DNA of 64,000 nt from CAWDZK01 sp963726615 (lineage in GTDB: Bacteria > Actinomycetota > Actinomycetes > JACCUZ01), in the NCBI GenBank assembly GCA_963726615.1, contig CAVSCX010000011.1, forward strand, positions 62,001 to 126,000. The letters run 5' to 3'. The notes under the pieces are model-generated. The model was given only the letters and a program-made list of their open reading frames with translations. It was not told the origin of the DNA and searched no databases. How positions within the stretch are numbered: position 1 is the stretch's first letter; the number at the start of each line of letters is the position of its first letter. Of the stretch, positions 49,694-58,644 are shown piece by piece. Position numbers and translations under genes: made by a program.

Positions 49694-50056
49694 ATGGCCG
49701 TGCGCGCGATCCGCGGCGCCACCCAGCTCGACGCAGACGACCGAGAGCACCTGCTCGCCTCGGTCGACGAGCTGATCCGGGCTCTGCTGCAGGAGAACGA
49801 CCTCGACCACGACGACCTCGTCTCGATGCTGTTCACCGCCACGCCGGACCTGCACAGCGAGTTCCCCGCGCTGGCAGCCCGTCAGCTCGGCATCGGCGAC
49901 GTGCCACTGCTGTGCGCCCAGGAGATCGACGTCGCCGGCGCCATGCCCCGGGTGATCCGGGTGATGGTGCACGCCGAGACTGACCGGTCGAAGGCTGACG
50001 TCCGGCACGTCTACCTGCGCGGTGCGGTCGCCCTGCGGCGCGACCTCGCGCAGTGA
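49694..50056 (+). CDS. aroH: Chorismate mutase, AroH class
   Basis: 120 aa, trimeric AroH-type chorismate mutase that converts chorismate to prephenate. Characteristic residues appear in VRAIRGATQLDADD, FTATPDLHSEFPALAARQLG, PLLCAQEIDV and the C-terminal VRHVYLRGAVALRRDL. Strong ribosome binding site GGAGGAGGT upstream. It is coupled by a 4-nt overlap to tyrA, so the two steps from chorismate toward tyrosine are made together. Confidence 0.96.
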   Translation: MAVRAIRGATQLDADDREHLLASVDELIRALLQENDLDHDDLVSMLFTATPDLHSEFPALAARQLGIGDVPLLCAQEIDVAGAMPRVIRVMVHAETDRSKADVRHVYLRGAVALRRDLAQ

Positions 50057-51168
50057 GCCCCACCGGCAGCGGGGTGGCCCGGCCGGAGCTGGCGACCTGC
50101 CTGGTGGTCGGGTCCGGCCTGATCGGCACCTCGGTGGCCCTCGCCCTCCGGCGGCACGGCGTGCACGTCCACCTGACCGACCGGGACCCGCAGGCGGCGC
50201 GGCAGGCGGCCGAGCTCGGTGCCGGGACCGTCGACCCACCCACCGCGCAGGTCGACCTCGCGGTCGTGGCGGTGAGCCCGTCGGCCACCGGGGAGGTCGT
50301 GAGCGGGCTGCTCGCCGGGAACGTGGCAGCCACGGTCGTCGACACCTGCGGGGTCAAGGAGCGCGTGCTACGCGAGGTGTCGGCCACCGTCGGGCCGGCA
50401 CCGCACTTCGTCGGGACCCACCCGATGGCCGGCCGGGAGCGGTCCGGGCCGATGGCGGCGCGAGCGGACCTGTTCGAGGGCCGGCCCTGGGCCGTCTCGC
50501 CGCGGGGCGCCGACGAGCGGAGCCTGGCCCGGGTAGCTCTGCTGATCGACCTGTGCGGTGCGTTGCAGGTCGACATGGACCCGGCGGACCACGACGCAGC
50601 GGTGGCGCTGGTCTCGCACGTGCCCCAGCTCGCAGCCACCCTGGTCGCGGCCCGGCTCGCGGAGGGGGACGACGCCGCACTTGCCCTCACCGGCCAGGGC
50701 CTGCGCGACGTGACCCGGGTGGCGGCCTCCGACCCTGACCTCTGGGTGGACGTGCTGGTGGCCAACGCCGAGCCGGTGGCGCGGGTGCTCGCCGAGCTGC
50801 GCCAGGACGTCGACGCCGTCGTGCACGCGCTGCACGAGGTCGGGGAGGACGTCGAGTGGGCGCGGACCTCCCTGCGCGAGGTCCTGGTCCGCGGCAACGC
50901 CGGCCGGGCCAGGCTGCCCGGCAAGCACGGTGGGCGTCCCACGCCGTACGCCGTGGTGCCCGTCGTGCTGCCGGACCGGCCGGGGGAGCTCGGCCGGCTG
51001 TTCGCCGACGTGGGCGGCGCGGGGGTCAACATCGAGGACATCCGGATCGAGCACTCGCCCGGGCAGCCGGTCGGGCTGGTGGAGCTGGCGGTGTCTCCGG
51101 GTGCCGAGGGCGGGCTGGTGGTGGCGCTGCAGCGGCTCGGCTGGGTCGTCCAGGCCGACTCCCCGTAG
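50053..51168 (+). CDS. tyrA: Prephenate dehydrogenase with ACT domain
   Basis: 371 aa. NAD(P)-dependent oxidative decarboxylation of prephenate to 4-hydroxyphenylpyruvate. The Rossmann motif is VVGSGLIGTSVALALRRHG, followed by VDTCGVKERVL and FVGTHPMAGRERSGPMAARADLFEGRPW. A C-terminal ACT domain (PVVLPDRPGELGRLFADVGGAGVNIEDIRIEH, ~residues 295-371) suggests feedback regulation by an amino acid. GTG start inside aroH. The TAG stop forms part of a TAGACT hexamer (51166-51171) that may drive cmk. Confidence 0.94.
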   Translation: MSPTGSGVARPELATCLVVGSGLIGTSVALALRRHGVHVHLTDRDPQAARQAAELGAGTVDPPTAQVDLAVVAVSPSATGEVVSGLLAGNVAATVVDTCGVKERVLREVSATVGPAPHFVGTHPMAGRERSGPMAARADLFEGRPWAVSPRGADERSLARVALLIDLCGALQVDMDPADHDAAVALVSHVPQLAATLVAARLAEGDDAALALTGQGLRDVTRVAASDPDLWVDVLVANAEPVARVLAELRQDVDAVVHALHEVGEDVEWARTSLREVLVRGNAGRARLPGKHGGRPTPYAVVPVVLPDRPGELGRLFADVGGAGVNIEDIRIEHSPGQPVGLVELAVSPGAEGGLVVALQRLGWVVQADSP

Positions 51169-51240
51169 ACTCCGCAGGTTCACTGTGCCCGTCCCCGCCC
51201 CCTCCCCGCCCTCTCCCCACCCCGTCTCCGAGGTCCCCGC

Positions 51241-51927
51241 ATGCCCGCCGTCCCGCTCGTCGTCGCCGTCGACGGCCCGTCCGGCTCGGGCAAGTCCAGC
51301 GTCTGCCGCGAGGTCGCCCGGCGACTCGAGCTGCGCTACCTCGACACCGGCGCCATGTACCGGGCACTCACCTGGTGGATGCTGGAGCAGGGCGCCGACC
51401 TCGACGACACCGACCTGGTGGCACGGGGCGCGCGCGAGCTCCCCCTGGCGATCGGCAGCAGTCCTGACAGCAGCCTGCTGACCGTCGCCGGCACCGACGT
51501 CAGCGCGGCCGTGCGCGAGCCGCGCATCTCGGCGGCCGTGAGCAAGGTGGCGACCAACCTCGGTGTCCGTGCCGAGCTGGTCCGCCGGCAGCAGGAGATC
51601 GCCGGGGCAGGCGAGGGCCGCGGGATCGTGGTCGAGGGCCGCGACATCACCACTGTCGTCGCACCCGACGCCGCCGTCCGGGTCCTGCTCACGGCCTCGG
51701 AGCAAGCCCGGCTCGCGCGCCGCGCGCTGGAGGTGCACGGCACCGACGACGACCACGCGATCGCGGCGACCCGCGACCACGTCGTGCGCCGGGACGCACA
51801 GGACTCCACCGTGGCGGACTTCCTGGAGGCCGCTGACGGGGTCGTGGTGATCGACTCCTCGGACCTGTCCTTCGAGGAGACGGTCCAGGCCGTCGTCGAC
51901 CTGGTCCTGGTCGTGGCCCGTGGCTGA
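51241..51927 (+). CDS. cmk: Cytidylate kinase
   Basis: Phosphorylates CMP and dCMP; 228 aa. Walker A is VDGPSGSGKSSVCREVARRL, then YLDTGAMYRALTWWML and the RGIVVEGRDITTVVAPDA motif, with the lid region RLARRALEVHGTDDDHA. ATG start after a C-rich stretch; no strong ribosome binding site (GAGGTCC at 51230-51236). It overlaps der by 8 nt, the standard cmk-der pair. Confidence 0.97.
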   Translation: MPAVPLVVAVDGPSGSGKSSVCREVARRLELRYLDTGAMYRALTWWMLEQGADLDDTDLVARGARELPLAIGSSPDSSLLTVAGTDVSAAVREPRISAAVSKVATNLGVRAELVRRQQEIAGAGEGRGIVVEGRDITTVVAPDAAVRVLLTASEQARLARRALEVHGTDDDHAIAATRDHVVRRDAQDSTVADFLEAADGVVVIDSSDLSFEETVQAVVDLVLVVARG

Positions 51928-53293
51928 CGACGGCATCGACGGCACCGACGGCATCGACGGCATCGACGAGGTGAGCGGCCCGGTCCCGGTGCTCGCCGTC
52001 GTCGGTCGTCCCAACGTCGGGAAGTCCACCCTGGTGAACCGGATCCTCGGCCGCCGCGAGGCCGTCGTCGAGGACGTGCCCGGCGTCACCCGGGACCGGG
52101 TGCCCTACGACGCGACGTGGAACGGCCGCCGGTTCACCGTCGTCGACACCGGCGGCTGGGAGCAGGACGCCCGCGGCCTGGCCGCGCAGGTCGCCGCCCA
52201 GGCCGAGGTCGCCATCGCCGCCGCCGACGCGGTGCTGTTCGTCGTGGACGCCACCGTGGGGGCGACCGACACCGACGAGGGTGTGGTCCGCGTCCTGCGG
52301 CGGGCCGGCAAGCCGGTCGTGCTCGTCGCCAACAAGGTCGACGACGCCAAGGCGGAGGCCGACGCCACGGCGTTGTGGTCGCTGGGGCTCGGTGAGCCCT
52401 ATGCCGTGTCCGCGCTGCACGGCCGGGGGAGCGGTGACCTGCTGGACGCCGTGCTCGCGGCCCTGCCCGAGACCCCGGCCGAGGTGTTCGACCCCGAGGC
52501 AGGCCCGCGCCGGGTGGCGCTGCTCGGCCGGCCGAACGTCGGCAAGTCCTCACTGCTGAACAAGCTGGCCGGCACCGAGCGGGTCGTCGTCGACGCCGTG
52601 GCAGGGACGACCCGTGACCCGGTCGACGAGCTCGTGGAGCTCGGCGGCCGCGAGTGGATGTTCGTCGACACCGCCGGGATCCGGCGCCGGGCGCGACAGT
52701 CCAGCGGCACCGACTACTACGCGACCCTGCGCACCCAGTCGGCACTGGACCGCGCCGAGGTCGCGGTCGTGCTGGTGGACGCCAGCGAGACGCTGTCCGA
52801 GCAGGACACCCGGATCATCTCGATGGTGGTGGAGGCAGGTCGCGCGCTCGTCATCGCCTACAACAAGTGGGACCTGCTCGACGACGAACGGCGGTTCTAC
52901 CTGGAGCGGGAGATCGAACGCGACCTCGTGCAGGTGCCATGGGCACCCCGGGTCAACATCTCCGCCCGCACCGGGCGGCACACCGACAAGCTGGTGCCTG
53001 CACTCGACACCGCACTGGCGTCGTGGGAGCACCGGGTGCCGACCGGCAGGCTCAACGCGTTCCTCGGCGAGCTCGTCGCCGCCCACCCGCACCCCGTCCG
53101 CGGCGGGAAGCAGCCCAGGATCCTCTTCGCCACCCAGGCCGACGTCCGGCCACCGCGGTTCGTGCTGTTCACCTCGGGCTTCCTCGAGGCCGGCTACCGC
53201 CGTTTCGTCGAGCGCAGGCTGCGCGAGGAGTTCGGCTTCGAGGGCACACCGATCGAGGTCAGCGTGAAGATGCGGGAGAAGCGCGGCCGCTGA
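51920..53293 (+). CDS. der: Ribosome-biogenesis GTPase Der (EngA)
   Basis: 457 aa with two tandem G domains: GRPNVGKSTLVNRI (~residue 32), DTGGWEQ and NKVDD, then GRPNVGKSSLLNKL (~residue 200), DTAGIRRRA and NKWDL. A C-terminal KH-like domain follows (PPRFVLFTSGFLEAGYRRFVERRLREEFGFEGTPI). It acts in 50S subunit maturation. The N-terminal 15 residues are a small repeat (GID/GTD units, encoded by GGCATCGAC copies) before the conserved start of domain 1. GTG start inside cmk. Confidence 0.97.
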   Translation: MADDGIDGTDGIDGIDEVSGPVPVLAVVGRPNVGKSTLVNRILGRREAVVEDVPGVTRDRVPYDATWNGRRFTVVDTGGWEQDARGLAAQVAAQAEVAIAAADAVLFVVDATVGATDTDEGVVRVLRRAGKPVVLVANKVDDAKAEADATALWSLGLGEPYAVSALHGRGSGDLLDAVLAALPETPAEVFDPEAGPRRVALLGRPNVGKSSLLNKLAGTERVVVDAVAGTTRDPVDELVELGGREWMFVDTAGIRRRARQSSGTDYYATLRTQSALDRAEVAVVLVDASETLSEQDTRIISMVVEAGRALVIAYNKWDLLDDERRFYLEREIERDLVQVPWAPRVNISARTGRHTDKLVPALDTALASWEHRVPTGRLNAFLGELVAAHPHPVRGGKQPRILFATQADVRPPRFVLFTSGFLEAGYRRFVERRLREEFGFEGTPIEVSVKMREKRGR

Positions 53294-53299
53294 GCGCGC

Positions 53300-53887
53300 T
53301 CAGCGCTTGCCGACGAGGACCACGGACACCCGGCCGTCGACAAGGGTGCTGAAGCCCTCCTGCACGCGGACCCCGCCGAGGAACCGTGACACCTGCCGCG
53401 CCTGCCGGCGCTGCTGGGGATCCAGCCAGTAGACCGTGGTGGTGCTGACGTTGCCACGGAAGTCGTCGACCCGGCCGATCTTCCAGCCGGCCTTCTTCAG
53501 CCGCTTCGCGACGTCGTCCGCCATGCCGCTGGGCGCGGACTGGTTGAGGACGTCGACCTTGACCGGACCGGCGGCCCCGCTCGACGGAGCCTCGGTCGTC
53601 GGCGGTGCGGCCTGTGACTGCTCGGGAGTGGACTTCTCCGGGGTGGACTTCTCCGGGGTCGTCGCCTTCCCGGCCGGTGGGGTTGTCGCGGCGTCGCTCG
53701 TGGGGGACGAGCCCGGTGCCACAGCCGTGACGTCGCCGCTGCGGTCCGGGCCGACCAGCGCGACGACGACGACGATGGCGGTGGCGATGCCGATCACGGC
53801 GGCCAGCTGCACCAGGAACAGCCGCGCCAGCTCGGCGATCGGGCCGCGCTGCGGGCGGTGGCGGGGGTCGGGCTGCGGATCGCTCAC
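53300..53887 (-). CDS. LytR_C-domain membrane protein
   Basis: 195 aa. A single transmembrane helix (LFLVQLAAVIGIATAIVVVVALV, ~residues 24-46) follows a short cytoplasmic N-terminus. Then comes a Pro/Thr/Glu-rich linker with three TPEKS/TPEQS repeats, and a C-terminal LytR_C domain (VKVDVLNQSAPSGMADDVAKRLKKAGWKIGRVDDFRG, TTVYWLDPQQRRQARQVSRFL). LytR_C domains are found on envelope proteins, often next to or fused with LytR-CpsA-Psr enzymes. No such enzyme is adjacent. GTG 53887 is chosen; the frame stays open to 53962. Convergent with der. Confidence 0.82.
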   Translation of the reverse strand: MSDPQPDPRHRPQRGPIAELARLFLVQLAAVIGIATAIVVVVALVGPDRSGDVTAVAPGSSPTSDAATTPPAGKATTPEKSTPEKSTPEQSQAAPPTTEAPSSGAAGPVKVDVLNQSAPSGMADDVAKRLKKAGWKIGRVDDFRGNVSTTTVYWLDPQQRRQARQVSRFLGGVRVQEGFSTLVDGRVSVVLVGKR

Positions 53888-53933
53888 GCGGCCAATCCCA
53901 TCACGCCGGGCGGACGGGCGTGAGAGGGCGCCG

Positions 53934-53939
53934 TAGGGT
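53934..53939 (+). promoter_or_regulatory. Leaderless -10 of the MoxR gene
   Basis: TAGGGT ends 6 nt before GTG 53946. Confidence 0.5.
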
Positions 53940-53945
53940 GCCGGT

Positions 53946-54872
53946 GTGACCAGCGACGTCACCCCCGCACCCGGCGCCGTCCCGGCCTCGCCGGCCGAGC
54001 TCGCCGGCCGCCTCGACGCGGTCGGCTACCTCACCGACGAGGGCCTCGCGACGGCCGCCTACCTCGCGCTGCGGATGCACCGTCCGCTCTTCTGCGAGGG
54101 TGACGCCGGCGTCGGCAAGACCGCGTTGGCCGCGGCGCTTGCCGAGGTCCTGGGCACGGACCTGATCCGGCTGCAGTGCTACGAGGGGCTGGACGCGGCG
54201 CAGGCGCTCTACGACTGGGACTTCCCCCGGCAGCTGCTCCACCTTCGCGCGGCCGAGGCAGCCGGGGTCCACGACGCCGAGCGGCTCGAGGCCGAGCTCT
54301 ACGACAGGCGGTTCCTCATCGCGCGGCCCCTGCTGCAGGCGCTGGAGGCCAGCAGCCCAGGGCGACCCGCGGTGCTGCTCGTGGACGAGGTCGACCGGGC
54401 CGACGACGAGTTCGAGGCGTTCCTGCTCGAGGTGCTCAGCGAGTTCACCATCTCGGTCCCCGAGCTGGGCACGATCCGTGCCGCCGCGCCGCCGGTCGTC
54501 GTCGTCACCTCCAACCGCACCCGCGAGGTCCACGACGCCCTCAAGCGCCGCTGCCTCTACCACTGGCTCGAGCACCCCGACCTCGAGCGGGAGGTGGCGA
54601 TCATCCGGCGACGGCTCCCGCAGGCCACCGCCGCCCTCGCCGGCGCGGTGGCGCGCGTCGCCCGCGCGGCCCGGGACGAGCGGGACCTGCTCAAGCCCCC
54701 GGGCGTCGCCGAGTCCCTCGACTGGACCGAGGCGCTGATCGCGCTCGGCGTCACCGACCTCGACGACGCAGGCCTGGACCGGGCGTGCGCCAGCCTCGGC
54801 GCGTTCCTCAAGTACCGCGAGGACCAGGAGCGCGTCGCAGACCGGATCGCCGAGTGGGCGGCGACCGGCTGA
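53946..54872 (+). CDS. MoxR-family AAA ATPase, CoxD-like
   Basis: 308 aa. Walker A FCEGDAGVGKTALAAALAE (~residue 57), the segment LIRLQCYEGLDAAQALYDWDFPRQLLHLR typical of CoxD-type ATPases, Walker B VLLVDEVDRADDEFEAFLLEVLSEF and sensor 1 VVVTSNRTREVHDALKRRCLYHWLEHP. In Oligotropha, CoxD and the VWA protein CoxE help assemble the Mo/Cu cofactor of CO dehydrogenase. The pairing with a VWA gene, XdhC and a MobA-like enzyme here fits Mo-hydroxylase maturation. Structural Mo-enzyme genes are not in the window. Confidence 0.88.
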   Translation: MTSDVTPAPGAVPASPAELAGRLDAVGYLTDEGLATAAYLALRMHRPLFCEGDAGVGKTALAAALAEVLGTDLIRLQCYEGLDAAQALYDWDFPRQLLHLRAAEAAGVHDAERLEAELYDRRFLIARPLLQALEASSPGRPAVLLVDEVDRADDEFEAFLLEVLSEFTISVPELGTIRAAAPPVVVVTSNRTREVHDALKRRCLYHWLEHPDLEREVAIIRRRLPQATAALAGAVARVARAARDERDLLKPPGVAESLDWTEALIALGVTDLDDAGLDRACASLGAFLKYREDQERVADRIAEWAATG

Positions 54873-54888
54873 GGCCCCGAAGGACCGG

Positions 54889-55275
54889 TCAGCCCAGCCC
54901 GGCGAAGAACTCCTGCACGTCGGTCGGCACCGCGTCCATGAACGCCCAGCGTTCGCTGATCCTGCCGTCCTCGACGTGGACCACCTCGACGGCCCGGTAG
55001 CTGATGTCCTCGCCGCTCGGCTTGCGCATGTGCGCCGTGATCAGGGCGACGACGTGGTCGTCGCTGGCCAGCATCTCGTGGACGTCGACGTCGGCGGCCA
55101 GGTCGCCGGTCATCGTGAACCGCGCCGCCACGGCGTCGCGCCCTTCGATGGGCTCCGCCGCTCCGGCCTCGTGCCACCGGACGTCCGGGGCCATCAGTTT
55201 CATGGCAGCCTCGGCGTCCTGCTTGAGGAACGCCTCGTAGGCCTGCTGGTAGATCTCTGCGTTGCGGTGCGCCAT
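54889..55275 (-). CDS. SnoaL-like / NTF2-fold protein
   Basis: 128 aa. NIYQQAYEAF-like N-terminal helices (NAEIYQQAYEAFLKQDAEAAMKLMAPDVRWHEAG) then the cone-shaped sheet (YRAVEVVHVEDGRISERWAFMDA). The fold serves as small enzymes or ligand-binding proteins; function unknown. ATG start. It lies antisense between the coxD-like and coxE-like genes and is probably unrelated to them. Confidence 0.8.
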   Translation of the reverse strand: MAHRNAEIYQQAYEAFLKQDAEAAMKLMAPDVRWHEAGAAEPIEGRDAVAARFTMTGDLAADVDVHEMLASDDHVVALITAHMRKPSGEDISYRAVEVVHVEDGRISERWAFMDAVPTDVQEFFAGLG

Positions 55276-55337
55276 GGTCGACTCCTTCTACCGCGGGGCT
55301 TCACCGAACGCCCGCCTCGGGCGGCTGTCAAGGGACG

Positions 55338-55343
55338 TAGGTT
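55338..55343 (+). promoter_or_regulatory. Leaderless -10 of the coxE-like operon
   Basis: TAGGTT ends 6 nt before GTG 55350. The inserted antisense gene means this operon needs its own promoter rather than reading through from coxD. Confidence 0.5.
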
Positions 55344-55349
55344 GGCGGC

Positions 55350-56486
55350 GTGACGGCGAGCCCGATCGGCGACGACGCGACGCCCGTTCTGGTCGGGTTC
55401 GCCCGGACCTTGCGGGCCGCCGGCGTCGAGGCGTCGCCCGACCGGGTGCACCTCACGGTCCAGGCGACCGCCTGGCTGGACCCGTCCCGGCGGGACGACG
55501 TCTACTGGGCGGGCCGGCTCACCCTGTGCGCCGGGCCGGACGACATCGACCGCTACGACAGGGCATTCGCGGCCTACTTCGCCGGGGAGACGGCACCCCC
55601 GCTGCGCCGGGTGGCACCCGTGCAGGTGGTGCGACCGGTCGCGGTGCCGGGCAGCGAGCGCTCGGCGGGGGAGGAGCGGCCCGGCGCCGAGCTGCCCGCG
55701 TCGACCGCCAGTGAGCTCGAGGTGCTGCGGCACCGGGACCTCGTGGGGCTGACACCGGCCGAGCGTGAGGTGGTCCGCACGCTCATCGCCGCGATCGACC
55801 CGCTCGGGCCGGCTCGGCTGTCCCGTCGCCACCGGCCGGCGCACCGGGGCGCCGTGGACGCGCACCGGACGGTCCGTGAGCTGCTGCGCCGCGGCGGTGA
55901 GCCGGCCCGGCTGGAGCGGAAGGTCCGGCGGGTCCGTCCGAGGCGGCTGGTAGTCCTGGTGGACGTGAGCGGTTCCATGCAGCCCTACGCCGACCCGTTC
56001 CTCCGGTTCGCCCACGCCGCTGCCCGGCGCCGGCCGGGGACCGAGGTCTTCACGGTGGGGACCCGGTTGACCCGGGTGACCCGGGAGATGCGTGGACGCG
56101 ATCCCTCGGCGGCACTCATGGCGGTGTCCGGCGCGGTGCCGGACTGGAGCGGCGGAACCCGTCTCGGGGAGCTGCTCAAGGCCTTCCTGGACCGGTGGGG
56201 ACAGCGCGGGCTGGCCCGCGGTGCGGTCGTCGTCGTGGCCTCGGACGGCTGGGAACGTGGTGACGCCGAGCTTCTCGGCGAGCAGATGCGGCGGCTCGGC
56301 CGGCTCGCGTACCGCGTGGTGTGGGCCAACCCGCACCGAGGCAAGCCGGGGTACTCGCCGATGACCGGTGGCATGCTGGCCGCGCTGCCCTACGTCGACG
56401 ACTTCGTCGACGGGCACTCGTTCGACGCGCTGGAGCGGCTCGCTGCGCTGCTCGCGTCCGGCACCGGGAGGACCGGCCGTGCATGA
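55350..56486 (+). CDS. VWA-domain protein, CoxE-like
   Basis: 378 aa. Helical N-terminal half (FARTLRAAGVEASPDRVHLTVQATAWLD, then a linker ~residues 95-140). The von Willebrand A domain has the MIDAS motif in VVLVDVSGSMQPYADPF (~residue 203), HAAARRRPGTEVFTVGTRLTRVTREM, SGGTRLGELL and VVVASDGWERGD. It matches CoxE-type partners of MoxR ATPases. GTG start; it overlaps xdhC by 8 nt, forming the operon coxE-xdhC-mobA-like. Confidence 0.88.
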   Translation: MTASPIGDDATPVLVGFARTLRAAGVEASPDRVHLTVQATAWLDPSRRDDVYWAGRLTLCAGPDDIDRYDRAFAAYFAGETAPPLRRVAPVQVVRPVAVPGSERSAGEERPGAELPASTASELEVLRHRDLVGLTPAEREVVRTLIAAIDPLGPARLSRRHRPAHRGAVDAHRTVRELLRRGGEPARLERKVRRVRPRRLVVLVDVSGSMQPYADPFLRFAHAAARRRPGTEVFTVGTRLTRVTREMRGRDPSAALMAVSGAVPDWSGGTRLGELLKAFLDRWGQRGLARGAVVVVASDGWERGDAELLGEQMRRLGRLAYRVVWANPHRGKPGYSPMTGGMLAALPYVDDFVDGHSFDALERLAALLASGTGRTGRA

Positions 56487-57573
56487 CGTGGTCGACGAGG
56501 TCGCGCGGCTGCACGCGTCGGGTGGCCGGTTCGCGCTGGCCACTGTCGTCGGCACCTGGCGCAGCGCCCCGCGGCAGCCCGGAGCGGCCATGGTCGTCGC
56601 GCCGGACGGGGAGCCGGTCGGCAGCGTGAGCGGCGGCTGCGTGGAGGGAGCTGTCTACGAGCTCGCACAGGAGGTGATGGCGGGCGGTGCGGCGGTCCTG
56701 CAGCGCTACGGCGTCAGCGACGACGACGCGTTCGCCGTGGGCCTGACCTGCGGCGGGATCATCGACGTGTTCGTCGAGCCTGTCGATGCGCGGACGTTCC
56801 CGGAGCTGCCGCAGGTGGTCGCCTCGGTGCGAGCGCACGAGGCGGTCGCGGTGGCCACCGTCGTGGACGGGCCTGGCGAGGTCGGGGCACATCTCGCGGT
56901 CTGGCCGGACCGGGCTGCCGGCGGACTGGGGACCACCCGGCTCGACGCTGCGGTCACCGACGACGTCCGCGGCATGCTTGACCACGGCGCCACCGGGCTG
57001 CTGCACATCGGCCCCGACGGCGAGCGCCGTCAGGACGAGCTCAGCGTCTTCGTCCAGTCGTTCTCGCCACCGCCGCGGATGCTGGTGTTCGGCGCCATCG
57101 ACTTCGCCGCCGCGGTCGCGCGGGTAGGCAAGTTCCTCGGCTTCCGGGTCACCGTCTGCGACGCCCGCGGCACCTTCGCCACCCGCAAGCGCTTCCCGGA
57201 CGCGGACGAGGTTGTCGTCGAGTGGCCGCACCGCTACCTCGCGGCGCAGCCGGTCGACTCCCGCACCGTGATCTGCGTGCTCACCCACGACCCGAAGTTC
57301 GACGTGCCGCTGCTCGAGGTGGCTCTGCGCACCGACGCCGCCTACATCGGCGCGATGGGCAGCCGCCGCACCCACGACGACAGGCTGGCGCGGCTGCGTG
57401 ACGAGGGCGTCCCCGAGGACGCGCTGGCCCGGCTGGCGTCGCCGATCGGCCTGGACATCGGGGCCAGGACGCCGGAGGAGACGGCGGTCTCGATCGCGGC
57501 CGAGATCGTGGCCCACCGGTGGGGCGGCACCGGCGCCCGGCTGGGCGGCACCGAGGGGCCCATCCACCGATGA
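56479..57573 (+). CDS. XdhC/CoxI family molybdenum-cofactor insertion chaperone
   Basis: 364 aa. The N-terminal XdhC domain has TWRSAPRQPGAAMVVAPDGEPVGSVSGGCVEGAVYE. The C-terminal Rossmann domain has MLVFGAIDFAAAVARVGKFLGFRVTVCDARGTFATRKRFP and the diagnostic YIGAMGSRRTHDDRLARL. XdhC binds sulfurated Moco and delivers it to xanthine dehydrogenase-type enzymes. GTG start inside the coxE-like gene; 4-nt overlap with the next gene. Confidence 0.92.
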   Translation: MHDVVDEVARLHASGGRFALATVVGTWRSAPRQPGAAMVVAPDGEPVGSVSGGCVEGAVYELAQEVMAGGAAVLQRYGVSDDDAFAVGLTCGGIIDVFVEPVDARTFPELPQVVASVRAHEAVAVATVVDGPGEVGAHLAVWPDRAAGGLGTTRLDAAVTDDVRGMLDHGATGLLHIGPDGERRQDELSVFVQSFSPPPRMLVFGAIDFAAAVARVGKFLGFRVTVCDARGTFATRKRFPDADEVVVEWPHRYLAAQPVDSRTVICVLTHDPKFDVPLLEVALRTDAAYIGAMGSRRTHDDRLARLRDEGVPEDALARLASPIGLDIGARTPEETAVSIAAEIVAHRWGGTGARLGGTEGPIHR

Positions 57574-58151
57574 GCGGCGTGGCGGGGCTGGTCCTCGCCG
57601 CGGGGGAGAGCCGTCGCCTGGGCCGGCCGAAGGCGCTGGTCGAGCTCGATGGCGAGACCCTTCTGGACCGGGCCGTCCGGGTCCTGCGAGAGGGCGGCGC
57701 GTCCGGCGTCGTCGTGGTGGCCGGCGCCCAGGACCTGGCGGCACACGACGCGGTGGTGGTCGAGAACCCGGACTGGGCCACCGGCATGGGCTCATCGCTG
57801 CGAGTCGGGCTCGCGGCCCTCGCGGACCATCTGCCCGGGTTCGACGCCGCGGTCCTCATGGTCGTGGACACCCCCGGCATCGGCCCGGAGGTCGTCCGGC
57901 GCCTCGGGGCGGCCTACCGCGCGCGCTCGACGGTGGCTGTGGCGACGTACGACGGGCAGCCGCGAAACCCGGTCCTGCTGGGCCGGGAGCACTGGGCCGA
58001 GGCGAGCCGGCTGGCGGTCGGCGACGTGGGTGCCCGCGCGTTCCTGTCCGCGCACCCCGAGCTGGTCACCCGGGTGGAGTGCGCGGACGTCGGGGACCCC
58101 GCCGACGTCGACACCCCCGAGGACCTCGACCGGCTGCGCTCGCGCGGCTGA
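57570..58151 (+). CDS. MobA-like nucleotidyltransferase (MocA type)
   Basis: 193 aa. N-terminal nucleotide-binding motif GLVLAAGESRRLGRPKALVELDGETLLDRAV, NPDWATGMGSSLRVGL and VVDTPGIGPEVVRRL. Such proteins convert Moco to the cytosine dinucleotide form (MCD) used by CO dehydrogenase and xanthine dehydrogenase-type enzymes. In the same operon as XdhC and the CoxE-like protein. ATG start coupled to xdhC. Confidence 0.88.
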   Translation: MSGVAGLVLAAGESRRLGRPKALVELDGETLLDRAVRVLREGGASGVVVVAGAQDLAAHDAVVVENPDWATGMGSSLRVGLAALADHLPGFDAAVLMVVDTPGIGPEVVRRLGAAYRARSTVAVATYDGQPRNPVLLGREHWAEASRLAVGDVGARAFLSAHPELVTRVECADVGDPADVDTPEDLDRLRSRG

Positions 58152-58163
58152 CGATCCGGCCCG

Positions 58164-58613
58164 CTACTGCACGCAGAACTCGTTGCCCTCGGGGTCGGCC
58201 ATCGTGGTGTGGAACGCACCTGGCTCGGCCACCTTGTAGAGCTCCCGCGCACCGAGTGCCTCGAGCCGCTCCACCTCGGCGTCGATCCGCTCCTTGCCGA
58301 CGTTGATGTCAGGGTGCATCCGGTTCTTCACCGTCTTGCCCTCGGGCACGGCGAGGAAGAGCATCCGCGCCAGGCCGCCGAGCTCGCGGATCGCGTCGTG
58401 CTCCGGATGCCGGATCGCCTCGACGGTGCGCCAGGTGAGCTGACCGTCGACCTCGATCACGTCGTCGTCGGTGGCCAGCCCCTGCTCGAGGATGCTGCGC
58501 ACGAACGGCTCGTTCCGCTCGACCACCCAGCCGAGCGCAGCCGACCAGAACTTGCCCTGGGCGTGCGGGTCGGCGCAGTCGGTCGACAGCTGGATGTTGA
58601 TCACGTGGGTCAT
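58164..58613 (-). CDS. VOC-superfamily (glyoxalase-like) protein
   Basis: 149 aa. Two beta-alpha-beta-beta-beta modules: INIQLSTDCADPHAQGKFWSAALGWVVER and the C-terminal AFHTTMADPEGNEFCVQ, which is the usual VOC ending. Acts on or binds small ligands, metal-dependent in many members; here unknown. ATG start, leaderless with CAGGAT (58620-58625) 6 nt upstream on this strand. Confidence 0.88.
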   Translation of the reverse strand: MTHVINIQLSTDCADPHAQGKFWSAALGWVVERNEPFVRSILEQGLATDDDVIEVDGQLTWRTVEAIRHPEHDAIRELGGLARMLFLAVPEGKTVKNRMHPDINVGKERIDAEVERLEALGARELYKVAEPGAFHTTMADPEGNEFCVQ

Positions 58614-58644
58614 GTGTCGATCCTGCCCGCTGCCGCCGACGGTC

